DNA of 64,000 nt. Source: Roridomyces roridus. Its lineage: Eukaryota > Basidiomycota > Agaricomycetes > Agaricales > Mycenaceae. Below the pieces are notes generated by a model. That model saw nothing but the letters and a program-made list of their open reading frames with translations. It searched no databases and was not told where the DNA came from. The first letter of the stretch is position 1. Every line of letters starts with the position of its first letter. This document shows, in pieces, positions 22,203-33,648 of the stretch. The position numbers and the translations under genes are program-made. The stretch covers positions 62,001 through 126,000 of the forward strand of contig JARKIF010000090.1 in NCBI GenBank assembly GCA_029378245.1, in the 5' to 3' direction.

Positions 22203-24602
22203 ATGGAGCCCTCAGCAGCGGACACACTCGTCGATGGTCCCAGGCCCGGTGACTCCCCTGGACACCGAAGCGAAGCGACTGTCGTGGACGGCTCCGATAG
22301 GCTGGGAGCGGGAGTGGGGATGCATCGTCGACGTCGACGTAGCACGAGCCATTCTGTGGGCGAGAAAGATCGATCATCGCCCTCTGTACCTCCGACGAAC
22401 CGACATCGTTGCCTCATTCTCTGCTTTGACGGAACGGACAATCAATTTGGGGCCGACAACTCTAATGTCGTGCAGCTTGTGTCGGCGCTGAAGAAGGACG
22501 ATTGTACCAAGCAGATGGTATACTATCAGGTGAGTGCTATCTATCATCCCTGCCTGCTGCTAGCACATCCTGACCAAGAGGAAGACTGGAATCGGCACGT
22601 ACACTTCCCCTCGTTTCGCCACACCCATGTCCGCGAAAATTTCCCAGGTACGTGATATCAGCGGGAGGTCCGCGCACGGTGCTTACCCGTTGATTCAGAC
22701 GGTAGACGCTGCCATCGCCTGGAACCTTGATTCCCATGTGATGAGTGAGTCGGCCATCCTGGGCGTCCTTACAAGCTAAATTGTTTCTTCTCAGGCGGTT
22801 ACGAATTTCTAATGCAAAATTGTCCGTCCGCCTATAATTGTATAATTGAATGGACTAAATCTGAATTGCACAGACACTGCCAACGACCGGATATGCATCT
22901 TTGGCTTCTCCCGCGGCGCCTATATTGCACGCAGGTGCGTGGAGTCTCTCCCCATGGCTATCCGCTGATCCAAACGCCACACAGCCTAGCGGGAATGATC
23001 CACAAAGTTGGACTGTTGCCCGTGGATAACTATCAACAAGGTGGGGATCCGACTCTTTATTTTCGTCGCGTCAGTCGTTGACGATACATCCAGTTCCTTT
23101 TGCGTATCGGATGTATGCTCGGACGGACGCCACTGGATGGGCGCAGGTACGTCAGGCACCGAGTGCAACGTTGGATTTAATTCATCCTCCTTTCACAGTC
23201 GAATGCTTTCAAGAAGGCTTTCAGCAACGATGTGCATATTGATTTCCTCGGCGTTTGGTCAGTTTCCGCTCTATGATTGCATTATCCGCCGGTGTTGAAC
23301 CAAATTTATTCAGGGACACAGTCGATTCAGTCGGCCTCATACGCCGGCGTCTCCCGTTCACGGCGTCCAATACCATTGTCCGCACTTTCCGCCACGCCGT
23401 CTCTCTCGACGAGCGGAGGGCAAAGTTCCAGGTTAATCTGTGGAACATGCCGTATGTCTTCATCTTCGCACCTTCAACGTACCTTTCGATCGATTGACTT
23501 CGTTCCCTGTAGTCACGGTGATAGTACTATGGGCAAGCTCAAAGAGAAGCTGAAGCACCGTAAACGCTCTGCACCAGGGCCGACTCAGTCCGAAAAGCTG
23601 ACCGAAAGGCTGACCGACAAGTTGCCCGCGCTCCCTTTGCCAAAGGCCTTCCGCCGATCGTCTACCGATTCTTCGGAAGAGACTGAGATCAAGAACGAGG
23701 AGGCGTATGCGTTGGATCATGCACGGGAGCATAAGACGCGGCCGACGGATGTACTTGAGGTTTGGTTCGCGGTACGTCCATTCAAAGCATGTCCAGTGCA
23801 GAGTAGCTGACTTGATAATACTTGAAGGGATGCCACGGCGGTGTGTCTTCTTCCTTCCTCCCGCCTTGCTCAACCATTGATTGATTGATTGAATCTCGAC
23901 AGACGTCGGCGGAGGCGCCGTTCCCAACGAGACACCACACAGTTTAGCGAGGATTCCTCTCCGGTGGATGATCCGCGAGACTTTCAAAGCCGGGACAGGA
24001 ATGTTGTACGACCCCACTCGCCTCCGTGAGCTTGGGCTGGATCCCGATACGCTTTACCCCGAAGTGCGACCTCGCCCCGCGCCATTGCCTGCACAGGGCC
24101 GTACCATCGAGAGCATTCCAAAGAAAAAATCGTGGTTCCGCCGATTGTTCTCTCGTGCTCCGGATTCAGACATGTTACCAGAAAATTCAAAGCGGGTCTA
24201 TGTCTCGGAAGAGGAGGAAGAGTTGAATGATTCGCTGGCGCCGATATACGATGGACTCAAACTTGAGCCTCTGTGGTGGATCCTCGAGCTCATACCGATG
24301 AGATTCCGGCACCAGAGGAGCGATTGGACGTGGGAGTCCAATTATTAGTGCGTTTTTCCTTTCTTTTCTTTTCTTCACTTGACTGAATTGACCTTACCTG
24401 TAGCGCGAACCTCGGACGCCCGCGACGGATACCGCACCAGCGCCCGGCCGAAGAGGATCCCAACCACTACGAAGACGCAAAGCCGGCGGTGACGTTGAAG
24501 GTACATCGCAGCGTGGAGACGAGGCGCATGGCGCGCGATGCGAAAGGCAGGGCTTATGTCAATCGCGCGCGATTCCGGTGTGAGCCCGAGTGGGTCGATT
24601 GA
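22203..24602 (+). CDS. DUF2235 (T6SS Tle1-like phospholipase fold) alpha/beta hydrolase
   Basis: A disordered N-terminus leads to RCLILCFDGTDNQFG and NSNVVQLVSAL, the opening motif of DUF2235. Exons follow for VDAAIAWNLDSHVM, ICIFGFSRGAYIAR (nucleophile elbow GFSRG), GMIHKVGLLP, DVHIDFLGVWDTVDSVG, HAVSLDERRAKFQVNLWN, VLEVWFAG-CHGDVGGG (catalytic His region) and HSLARIPLRWMIRETFKAG. A basic tail ends EPEWVD at 24602. Bacterial members of the fold are type VI effector phospholipases. Fungal members are widespread and uncharacterised, so a lipase or phospholipase role is inference. The Ser elbow and the HGDVGG motif look intact. The start may lie upstream at 22059; I chose the Met nearest the conserved part that follows the repeat-poor leader. 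Confidence 0.85.
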
Positions 24603-24765
24603 TGCTGGATTGATGAGGGGTGTGATGACTAGATGAGCGACAAGACCTGGTATTTATGCTACTTTATGAATCGATGATTTTGACGACGATGTTGGCACTG
24701 GGATTCGAACTCGGGCAGCGCGATGGAGTTTCCTCGGAGTCCTCCAACTCGGGCCTCAGACGATA

Positions 24766-24840
24766 TTTGCAGATATGTGAGAACGGTGCCTCCATCGAAG
24801 AGGGCGCAGCCCAAGTTCGTCGTATGAAGAAGAGAAGCAA
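24766..24840 (-). pseudogene. fragment of a PLC-like phosphodiesterase exon
   Basis: Minus strand reads LGCALFDGGTVLTYLQ preceded by intron-like sequence. It matches, at about 92 percent by eye, the intron-exon junction of the intact PLC-like gene at 36380-36455 (CALFDGGTVLAYLQ). Similarity stops abruptly at TTTGC. Directly beyond it (about 24695-24760, minus strand) is tRNA-like sequence (GCCCGAGTTGG and GAGTTCGAATCCC). Confidence 0.8.
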
Positions 24841-26458
24841 GCCGGGGGTCTGCCTGATCGTCCAAAGACTAACGGAACCCGGCAAATGCCAATAAGTCGA
24901 CGATGGAATCCAGCTGATTTTCTCGGGGGACGACCGAGATTTCTGTAGGTTCATCCATGTGAGCAGCATCCTTCCGGCATCCGAGGGTGCTTACCGAGGT
25001 ACCGGTGCCTTGGAAGCAGAAGCAAAGCTTGAGAAAGCGGTGTTCCATTATTCCATCCGTTCCATTGCATCCGCGAGTGATCCGTGTCCATGTGATACCC
25101 GGCGCCCTACACCAAACCACCAACGCCACACGATATCCTGGCCTGGTTGGCGCCTCCTCATTCAAATATTCGTGCGCATCGACCGCCCGATCAAACCTCC
25201 TCACCTCCTCTTTACTCCGCCTCCCATGGGTTCCTAGCTCTATCCTCCGCCCTCCGACTCTGCTTGGACGTCAGTGGCACGTAGTCCCAGGTCTTTCCTC
25301 GTGCACACAAGTACAACACATTCAGCGTACTCTAAAGACCCCGCTTCTCCTGTATATGTCGTCGTGTCCACCCAAATCCTCCACGGTGTCTTTGCTTCTG
25401 GGTGTCAGCACGGTCGTTCTTATGCCGTTCGTGAGCAACGGACAGCTCGGGGCAAGAGGAAGGCAAGCCGATGCGGAGATTTTCAGGTACACTTCCGTCG
25501 ATCCCTCGTCCTCCGGCTGATTTGTTTCTGTTAGATGGGGTCGGTCTTTCATTATCTTGGCGCGGTGCCAATATGTGCGTGGGGGAAGGGGTGTCCGGGA
25601 GGTGAAATCACAGCGCCGAGGATGACTCCAGGTACGTCTCCCACGCGGTCAGGTCGTGTATTACACTCTTACACTCAATCTTTCAGACGGAGCCATGAAA
25701 CTCTATTTTTCCAACCGCTACTTCTCATCCAAGATCGTGTCCGTTGTCTTCGATCGCGAATTGGATATTCTTCTGCATTAGCGTCTTTTGCGTGGCCTCC
25801 AGCGTGATATACTCGACATACGGCATGTTCTATTAGGCCACATCCTCGATCTCTCAGTCTCCCACCACGATTATCTCTTCCATTGTATTTCTGGACTCTT
25901 CCTCCCCGACGGTGTCTACCTATCCAATGACCGTTCATCCAAAACGGAACGAGAGTCCCCATCCAGGTGTCTCCAACGCTTATTCACCCCGGCATCTCGT
26001 GGCCACCCTGCTATTTCTGTGGTATTGCAACCCGACTCAATCGACGCGAAGCGGAAATAGCTCATGGTTCAGGCGGTGTTTTATTTCATTCCGGCTCATC
26101 GTAAAGCCCTGGTCGTGATTGGCAGCCGCGGCGATTAGCAGGTCAAATACCTTTGTCTTTTTGGTGCGAGTTCCATTTCAGGCATCCCGCACTTCACATG
26201 GATTGACTGCGACCTTCCAGGTGAACGTGTCTCGACTTTGAACTCGCACGACATGTACTTCATTTCTATATGTTTACGCGGCACCTCCCGTCCCACTCTG
26301 TCTCATTGGCTTCTTGGTTCTATTTGGAGTCTCCGTGTAACTCGAAAATCTCAGGCTCCAAATGCGCCAAGGCTATTGGTTTCGCGCCCGCTCTTACTTC
26401 GCACAGACGACCTAGATAAAAAAGAGACTACGGGCTAACGGTTAAACGGCCTGACGAC
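24841..26458 (+). other. unassigned, possibly a decayed gene
   Basis: Plus-strand open segments near 25350-25500, 25535-25632, 25688-25780 and 25788-26060 can be linked by GT-AG pairs (25491-25534, 25633-25686). One stretch reads TPDGAMKLYFSNRYFSSKIVSVVFDRE. I recognise no family, and stops interrupt any long combination. From 26060 to 26458 nothing is seen; this is likely the promoter of the oxidase gene. Confidence 0.3.
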
Positions 26459-29121
26459 ATGCAGTTACTTGCATCCCTGGTGCTATTGGCTCTCCTAAAA
26501 GCACGTCCTGCATCTGCGGCGGTGAAGGAATATACTCTTGACGTCGTCAATGCCCCGATTGCTCCGGATGGTTTTAATCGAAGTGCGTGTCTGGACTGGC
26601 TGGAAATAATATTCTGACGACCTGTGTAGTCGGGATCCTGGCTAATGGAACGTGAGGGCTTTGACTTGTGTGGAGGCGAATATTGGTCCTGGAACGAATG
26701 CCCAGCTTCCCCGGTCCTCTCCTCATAGCTAACAAAGGGGACACGGTCAAGGTGACCTTCAATAACAAGCTCGTGAGTCGCGTCCTGTGCTGTCGTTTTA
26801 ACCGAATTGACTTGAAACCCAGACAGATCAGTCGATGCGGATGTCGACTTCCATCGTAAGCCGACCTTCCATTACTTTTTGTCTTCCAATTGATGACCTT
26901 GAGTTGAGGACTTTGACGGCGTCTTGTCCAATACTGCCTCGGTCTATGATGAAGGATCGCCTTTTGTCACGTATGCATCCTCCGTATTGCGCACCTCGGG
27001 GTTTTCACACCTTGCAGCCAATGCCCTTTTGGTCCCAACACCTCCTACACATACAGCAAGTCGTTTAGCTACATGATGGCCCTGAACTCATTCATACCCC
27101 AGCTCTCTCGCTGTACGTCTACCCTCATCTGGTGGTGGATAATATCCGCTAACTCTCGTGAAGCGGTGAACAGAGCGGATCTGCTTGGTATCACAGCCAG
27201 CTCGGCCTCCAATATGCCGATGGGCTCCGGGGCGTGTTCATTATCTATGGTTTGTGGCCTGACCTTTCTGGATATGGGCTGAACGAAACACAGATCCGGA
27301 CGATCCACTGAAGCACCTCTACGATGTGGACGACGAGAGTACGGTACGTACCTCTCTTGATCGCCAGACATGAATATTGACATATTTAACCCGGCCGGTC
27401 GTGTAGATCTGGAGCGTCGCCGACTGGTGGCACAGCACCTCCACGGTGTCGTTGATTGCGTACAACTTAACGCAGATGATTCCGTGTGTTGCTCCCTTGC
27501 CATGCTCTCGCCAACGCTGATCCCGGGCCAAGGATTCAAGACAGCGGGCTCTTCAACGGCGTGGGCCGGTACGTCGGCGGACCCGCAATTCCGTACGCGG
27601 TCCACACCGTCACAAAGGGAACGCGCTATCGGTTCCGCTTGATCAACAGTCAGTCTTTCGCCGCTCCTAATTCATCCTCTGAGCTAAATCCGTGGCAGTT
27701 TCCGTGCGCTGGCAGGTCTTTGTTTCAATTGATAATCGTGCGTTCTTGTGTTTTGTCCCTCCGAGTAGATTCAACTGATTGGGTGCCGCAGATACCATGA
27801 CCGTGGGTACCTGCTGCTGTCTCTTCCAAAGGCATAAAAGTACCAATCTCGAGAGCACAGGTGATCGAAGTGGACGGCACGCCAACCCAACCCCTTGAAA
27901 CGAACATTTTATCTATCATGCCGGGGGCGAGGTATTCTCTCGTCGTACGTCTGTATCTTCCTTCCTCTCCTTCAGTGGCCCACACACGAGACTACATAGG
28001 TCACCGCGAATCAGGCCGTGGACAATTATTGGATCAGTGAGTCTGCTTTCTCGGGACTTTAATGGCCGGGCTGATGGTGAATGAAGATGCCATCCCCGCG
28101 GACCCTAGTGACCCCAGTAAGGCCCATCAAAATCCAGTATTCGATGTGGGTCCTCAGTACCGCATCTTTCATGCTCTACATTGACTGATGTACAGGCGAC
28201 CTTGAGCCGCGGCATCCTGCGGTACGCTGGTGCACCCGACGCGGAGCCTTCAGCGCCGATGACCCAGGGGCCGGAGGGTGCGGATGCCAATTTGTTGCAG
28301 GAACATGAGTTGAGGCCCTTGATTCCCACTCCGGTGGGTACTGCATCCTCTCTCCTGAGCTGATTTAACTCGTCCTTCCAGCCCCCCGAGCCTGATTATA
28401 TTCTCAACCTCACGACTTCCATGCCTGTCAACGAAACTGTGTGGCTTCTCAACGGGACGCAGTACAGGTCCCCGAAGGTTCCCACCCTGATCAAGATTTC
28501 GAACGGCGCGAGCAGTGCTGCGGATTTCAATAAGAGCGAGAATACCTTCATCTTCTTGAGGAATAAAACTGTGGAAATCAACTTCTCGCCTGAGTGAGTC
28601 TTTGGTTCTGGGGTGACTTTTTGATAAGTACTGATGAGAGACAGCCCAGCAAATGAATTGCATAGTACGTCTCGAACTCTCTCTTTTGGTTGATTGAAAC
28701 GCGCAGACAGCCTTCCATCTGCACGGAAACAGGTTTTGGGTGATCAAATCGAACGAATCGGATATCGTGAACACGGTCAATCCACCCATCCGAGATGTGT
28801 GTATCATGTGACTCCTACCTTGCAACTGTCACTGAAAGTACGTTCAGGTGGCTGCTAAAGGCAACGGTGGCACTATCCTCCGGTTCAGGACAGACAAACC
28901 GGGTCCATGGTTCTTCCATTGTATGGTCCTAACTATGTAACTTGAATTTACCGGCCGCTGACGGAACGGAAAACCTAGGTCATATCTTCTGGCACTTCTG
29001 GGCCGGCCTCGGAGCCGTTATGGTTTCAGACCCGGAGGGTATCCGTCAGCAGGTCAAACCGGGCGAGACGTGGGATGGGTTGTGCCCAGCGTATGATGCC
29101 TTGCCTGCGATCGAGCAGTGA
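26459..29121 (+). CDS. laccase-like multicopper oxidase with substituted copper ligands
   Basis: Secreted (MQLLASLVLLALLKARPASA). Cupredoxin order is clear: GTFPGPLLIANKGDTVKVTFNNKLTDQSM, EGSPFVTQCPFGPNTSYTY, WYHSQLGLQYADGLRGVFIIY, DPDDPLKHLYDVDD, SVADWWH, NGVGRYVGGPAIPYAV, GTRYRFRLIN, the third copper site HTFHLHGN, and FFHCHIFWHFWAGLGAVMV with the type 1 Cys-His ligands. The first site, HWHG in all active relatives, reads DFDG (26909-26920). The second, HSH, reads HSQ (Gln at 27198-27200). Three of the eight His of the trinuclear centre are therefore gone while the fold and type 1 site remain. At least ten short introns splice in frame and no stop is seen. Whether it is a laccase or Fet3-like ferroxidase cannot be settled; classical oxygen reduction looks impossible. 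Confidence 0.82.
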
Positions 29122-29431
29122 TGGAAGGCGGGTCAGAAGCCGATGGCATCGGAGCAGCTTTATTTCAGTTTTTTCTCCGGGATTTGGGACTTCGTTGTAA
29201 TTTACGGGAATTTGCCTCTGCGAGGACTGCTCGTTCCATTGATATTTTTTCGGTGTCCCTCCGCGCACTGCGCCCACGAATTTCAGTTTGGGATTCAGTC
29301 TGACGCGTGTCGGCACACTCGGCATTATTGATTCATAACTGGCTGAGGAATTTTTCGCTCTTGCAGGCCATCGCGTTTTTGCAACGTTTTTGTCGTTGGT
29401 TTTTGCGTCAGCACTGATGGATCCAGCCAAA
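29122..29431. other. 3' region between oxidase and ABCG relic
   Basis: No gene recognised; AT-richer than its neighbours. Confidence 0.4.
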
Positions 29432-30250
29432 TCATTTAGGATCTTGAGCGGGCGAGCTTTCAAGAACCTGTAACAGCGGTCCTGTATCGGGACCCGGCGT
29501 TGCCGATGGCGCATTACATTTCGTCTGCCGCTTTGGCATGTGAGGCAGTTTTCTCTTTCCTGACCTTCGCTGACGCTATCCTGCAGTGATTTCCGGGCTC
29601 TTCTTCCATAACATTAGGGGAGGTCAGAGTGGACAGACCTCGAGCGAAACTGCGACGAAACTCATTTCGAAACTGCATCGAGTTTCGACCGATAATCGAA
29701 GGTGATCTTTGACCGCCCCCGTCACGGATTCGAAACTGGCGGAATCGATTCTCGGCTAATAGCCGAGTTTCGTTCGAGTTTCGATTCAGTTTCGAATGGA
29801 GTTCCTCCTCCGGAGGAGGAACTGCTCGAGATTTCGAAACTCGCCACTTCGAAACTTGAACGAAACTGCCTCAGTTTCGACACAGTTTCGAGAGCTGTTT
29901 CTTTGCTGTTTCCTTCGGGTTACATCCACTCTGACCTCCCCTATTACAAACGACATTTCAGGATTCCAGAATCGGCTTGGGCTGTTCTTCTTCACGGGTG
30001 ATCCTGCCCCTTTGACGGCTGTCTGATGATTCCTTTTAGTATGGTGTAGAGCTTGATGTGCCAGCCGCTGTGATTCTCTCTACGTTTGGGCTGCACGCAC
30101 AGGTGAGTTTCTTGATTCCGTCTTGGCAGATACCTGACAGTCCTGCAGTCGTTCTCGTGGCCCAATACCGCTCTGTTCGGCATCTTTTTCGCTGTGCTGA
30201 CGGTAGTGCCGTTCTTGACGCTGCAGTTCTTTGTCAAGGAGAAGCGGTAG
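29432..30250 (+). pseudogene. ABCG (White-type) transporter relic
   Basis: Three pieces of the membrane half of an ABCG half-transporter lie in order: ILSGRAFKNL-YRDPALPMAHYISSAALAC, then SGLFFHNITNDISGFQNRLGLFFFTG (interrupted by the MITE), then YGVELDVPAAVILSTFGLHAQ and SFSWPNTALFGIFFAVLTVVPFLTLQFFVKEKR with the usual KEKR end. The nucleotide-binding half is absent. The roughly 200-250 residues that normally lie between FFFTG and YGVELDV are deleted. A 14-base insertion bounded by CCTGTA copies breaks the frame near 29470. Clearly dead. Confidence 0.8.
29616..29942. mobile_element. MITE with 18-bp perfect terminal inverted repeats
   Basis: Ends are AGGGGAGGTCAGAGTGGA and its exact reverse complement, flanked by ATT (29613-29615 and 29943-29945). 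327 bp, no coding capacity. The interior is filled with about a dozen GAAACT/AGTTTCG motifs in both directions plus a CTCCTCCGGAGGAG palindrome, so a transcript could form extended hairpins. Excising it with one ATT restores HNITND in the ABCG relic. A 3-bp duplication would suit a PIF/Harbinger-like parent, but ATTA or TTA can also be read, so the superfamily is open. Confidence 0.85.
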
Positions 30251-31285
30251 TGTAGTGAACACTGGATATGAATACTGTAATATTGAGTGCTGCCTCGTCT
30301 TCCTGGTTGATGAAGGAGTCTTGATCAATGTCTGTACATTTGCTCTCGAGACTTTGCACACCTTGCGCACCACATCCTCGGGCTCTCAAGCCCAATTCAT
30401 CTCCTCTATCATCCTTCCCACCTGCGGGGAAAGAAACTCATCAAATTTCACGGAGACCTCTCAATCTTTGCAAACCGGCTCGACCAGACTTAGGCTCTCG
30501 ATCAAGCACCACATCCCGGGCATCTCAGGTCCAACCTCAATCATATTTCCCCCTCCCTACCTGCTCCTCAACAAACTGGATCAAATTTCATAGTACATCA
30601 ACTTGGCAACCCGAACAAGGTGCATCATCCAATTGATGTCCATCGAACTTTTGGCTACTTCCTTGACCCCTTCGGGGTGTCATACGAAAAATTGGAACGA
30701 TACAGAGAAGGTTTGGTGGTCTCTGTCAAGGAAATGACACGCTGGCCGCAAGCGTGTTTTGGCGTGGGTTCGAGCCGTGTTGACGTCTTTTCTTTTTTTT
30801 TTTGGTGATTTTTCGCTTGCCAGTTGCTTGGGAACAATATTTGGGGTGCGTGTCATTGGCACCAATATTGTCAGCGTTCATGTGTCATGTTCGGCCATCA
30901 TTCCGTGCACCCGCAACCTCAATGACACGCATTCCACCAACCTCCCGGACACGGCTGGGCGGTTCCCAATGACACGCATTACCCAACAACATTCGAGGAC
31001 AATCACTGACATGCATTCCCAACAACGCTAGCAGTCGCTTTCCTCGACCATTCGGGCCATGTATTCCAATCGCTCGCTTCTCAATGATGATGGCCCCTGC
31101 ACAAGGATGACACGCTTTTCCGGAGTGGTAGACCTACGGGTCTCAATATTTATGCATTTTTCAACACGCAAACCTTGCGCGGGGGTCCAAAGAAACGGTT
31201 TGCAGTTTTCCGCTCCGTACGGCCGCAAACTTAATCCTGACTCTGACTTTTGAGTACAGGATATATCCCAGATGATTCTGCGAAG

Positions 31286-31352
31286 GACTGTCTCTTCAGA
31301 ATTGCTCTAAAGCTTGTGGTTCGAGAGCAATGAGCTCAACAAGTCGCATCAT
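31286..31352. repeat. direct repeat unit, copy 1
   Basis: GACTGTCTCTTCAGAATTGC...CAACAAGTCGCATCAT; about 85 percent identical to 31455-31521. Confidence 0.75.
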
Positions 31353-31454
31353 ATCAAAGTGATGGCATGAGTCTCGTTCAATCAAAAGTTTACGGCCTGT
31401 GCCTCCCTACGGTAGGTAAAGTTCCAGAATATAGCCCATGCTGGTTTTGAAGAC

Positions 31455-31521
31455 AACTGTCTCCTCAGAATTGCTCAAAAAGTCGTGATTCGATAGCAAT
31501 GAGTTCAACAAGTCGCATCAT
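31455..31521. repeat. direct repeat unit, copy 2
   Basis: AACTGTCTCCTCAGAATTGC...CAACAAGTCGCATCAT; the start-to-start distance to copy 1 is 169 bases, suggesting an old tandem duplication. Confidence 0.75.
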
Positions 31522-31755
31522 TCTGATTCATCAGGATTCAGGGTAATCTTCACTCCCAGAGACACACTTGAGTGTATTGCGCTCTGGAGATTCTAGTAGT
31601 CAATCCTGCCCTTAATTTTCATTGCAACAAATCACATAAATGAGTTGGCCATTAGCTACTACCAAGAAGCCAGCAACAGGCACGAAAACGAGTCTCTACG
31701 GATGCCAAAATACCAAAAGGGAGCTGGTCTATTAGCTGCTACCTAGGGGCTAGCA

Positions 31756-33117
31756 TCAGGCACGCCTGCTCTCCGGCAAATTTGGCCATAACGTGTATGT
31801 ATCAGGCCGCGGCATGCTCCTCTGATCATAATTCAAGTTTTCTGACCGACTTCGACATCCTTCTCCTCGAGCGCCTTCCTCGTTCCTCGCACCAGAGCCA
31901 GGGTAGGAATCAGATTCTGAATGAAGTTGAGCGCGCGGTGTTGAAAATCGATGAGCTACGTGTCCTCCACTTACCACCCCTTGGTAAGAGATTCCAACTG
32001 TGATTACAAAGAGTACCGGCATATCGGAATCATTCGAGTCCCTTGGACGTGTGATGGCTAGCACGGCTGCACAGAGACAATAAATCGCCCGCGACTCGAC
32101 GCTATGGACCGCGTGAGTGTTGGGCTGTCTGTGATCATCAACACATACATAATTTCGAATGCTTTAGCACATCGTTGTTGAACAATGAGGGCAGCGGGCG
32201 ACGATGTCCTCTGGATCCACCATAAGCGACCCGCTGTTTGCCTAGTTTGTACGAGGATCACGAGCAAATCAGGGAGGCGGCTCACCGGTGAAGACGGTCA
32301 GGACCAAATTTGTGAGGACAGCAGCAATGCATGTGTATCTGACGTCCAATTTTCCCCAATCGGCCGCGACGGAGAGAACTGGAGTTGAAGTCGATGAGGA
32401 GAAAGAATCAACACAAAGGGATGACGCGCACCGAGTGTGACGATCATGAGGCCGCTCGGCAGTATGACGATCTTCTTTCGAAATCCCCAAATCGCATAGC
32501 AGCGATACACCTGGAAAAAATCGGTGATCAGTCGCCATCATGAGACCGCGAAACGTAACGCAACCAGCACGATATCTGTGAAAAGACTGAACAAATAGTC
32601 AGCCCATCCGCGCAGATGAAATGAAAACACACTGACTTATTTCCAGTAAACAGGATTTCTTGAGCCGATGAGATGATCCCCGACGATCGCGTCAAAGATG
32701 CCAACTCTGCAGCGTCTGTCTTTGCACCCCCACCAATCAGCATGCCCAAGAGATTCAAAGACTGCTCCGCGTGGACGAGCTGCAGAACAATCTGAGTCGT
32801 CCCAAGAAGCAGCGTCACCCAGGTGGCCGTCAACAACGGTCTTCTCCCGGCCATTTTGCGCTGGGAGAGGTTGTGGATAGCAGAGATGAAAAAGTATACG
32901 TAGATGGCTGCGAGTCAATTTTCTCAAACCCTCGATAAACGGTTGCCATCAATCACTCACCGTAGAGAAATAACTGCACCTTTCGAGCAAAGTCAGAAAT
33001 AGAAGCCGACCGAGAGGCGTAGAATGTGCTTACAGCAGTTTCAATGAGAGTTCCTCGAAGGGCTTCAAACGTTTGTAACTCTTCATTAGAGATCACCGAA
33101 GACGCAGAGGAGCTCAT
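31756..33117 (-). CDS. uncharacterised 7TM integral membrane protein
   Basis: Start MSSSASSVISNEELQTFEALRGTLIETA at 33117, then exons for VQLFLYAIYVYFFISAIHNL, RRPLLTATWVTLLLGTTQIVLQLV, the DYLFSLFTDIVL segment, VYRCYAIWGFRKKIVILPSGLMIVTL and two further hydrophobic stretches, ending in a charged Ser/Arg-rich tail (ESDSYPGSGARNEEGARGEG) at 31756. The VYRCYxIWG turn after the third helix is typical of a big family of agaricomycete seven-helix membrane proteins with no known ligand. TATATAAGG at 33162-33170 (minus strand) gives a TATA box about 45 bases before the start. Exons between 31990 and 32560 are only partly resolved, so a frame break there cannot be excluded. A partial copy of its tail lies at 37525-37635. 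Confidence 0.7.
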
Positions 33118-33648
33118 GCCGAGCAGTGAATGTGAATAGGACCTTGAGATTTGAACGCCTTATATACCTGCTGGCATTCCGTTCATCAATCAAGGCGGGA
33201 AAGGAAAAAAAGGAAATCATGATGGAATGTGAAGGATCCTGACCGCATCTGCCAGACTACTGGATAACGACCGTCCGTTGAATCTGAGATGATTGTTTGG
33301 AAGCAAGATTGCGGGAACGAGTCAGATATCATAAGATCCTTACACCAGCAGCCAAAACAGCCTAGTCACGGCTCCTAGCCCCCCCAGAGATACCCCTGTC
33401 TAGTGGGCGTTGACGAAGTAAATCAGAATGTCAATGTCGTGAAAACCTGGTCCAGAATCCAGGTTTCCAAAGAGTTAGTTTTATCGCAAAGAGTCTATAT
33501 GAGCATAGACGGGACTGCATTGTCGTGTATATACAAGAGGAAGGTCTAAAGTAGCCTCCATCCGATTGAATTCTGTACGCCTCGAGTCAATACTCGAGAA
33601 CGGATTACAAAAAAAAAAACCAATCATACCGTCTTGTTAACATGGCGT
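33118..33648. other. intergenic
   Basis: No gene; a poly-A run lies at 33609-33619 next to the 3' end of gpmI. Confidence 0.4.

Larger units (their letters stand above)
30251..31755. other. gene-free spacer with short repeats
   Basis: Around 30730-31110 the motif ATGACACGC (variants followed by ATTCC) occurs about five times. At 31640-31685 and 31720-31764 a 40-base segment (TTAGCTrCTACC...CAGGCACG) is duplicated. GTGGGTTCGAGCC near 30765 resembles a tRNA T-arm. No gene seen. Confidence 0.5.
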
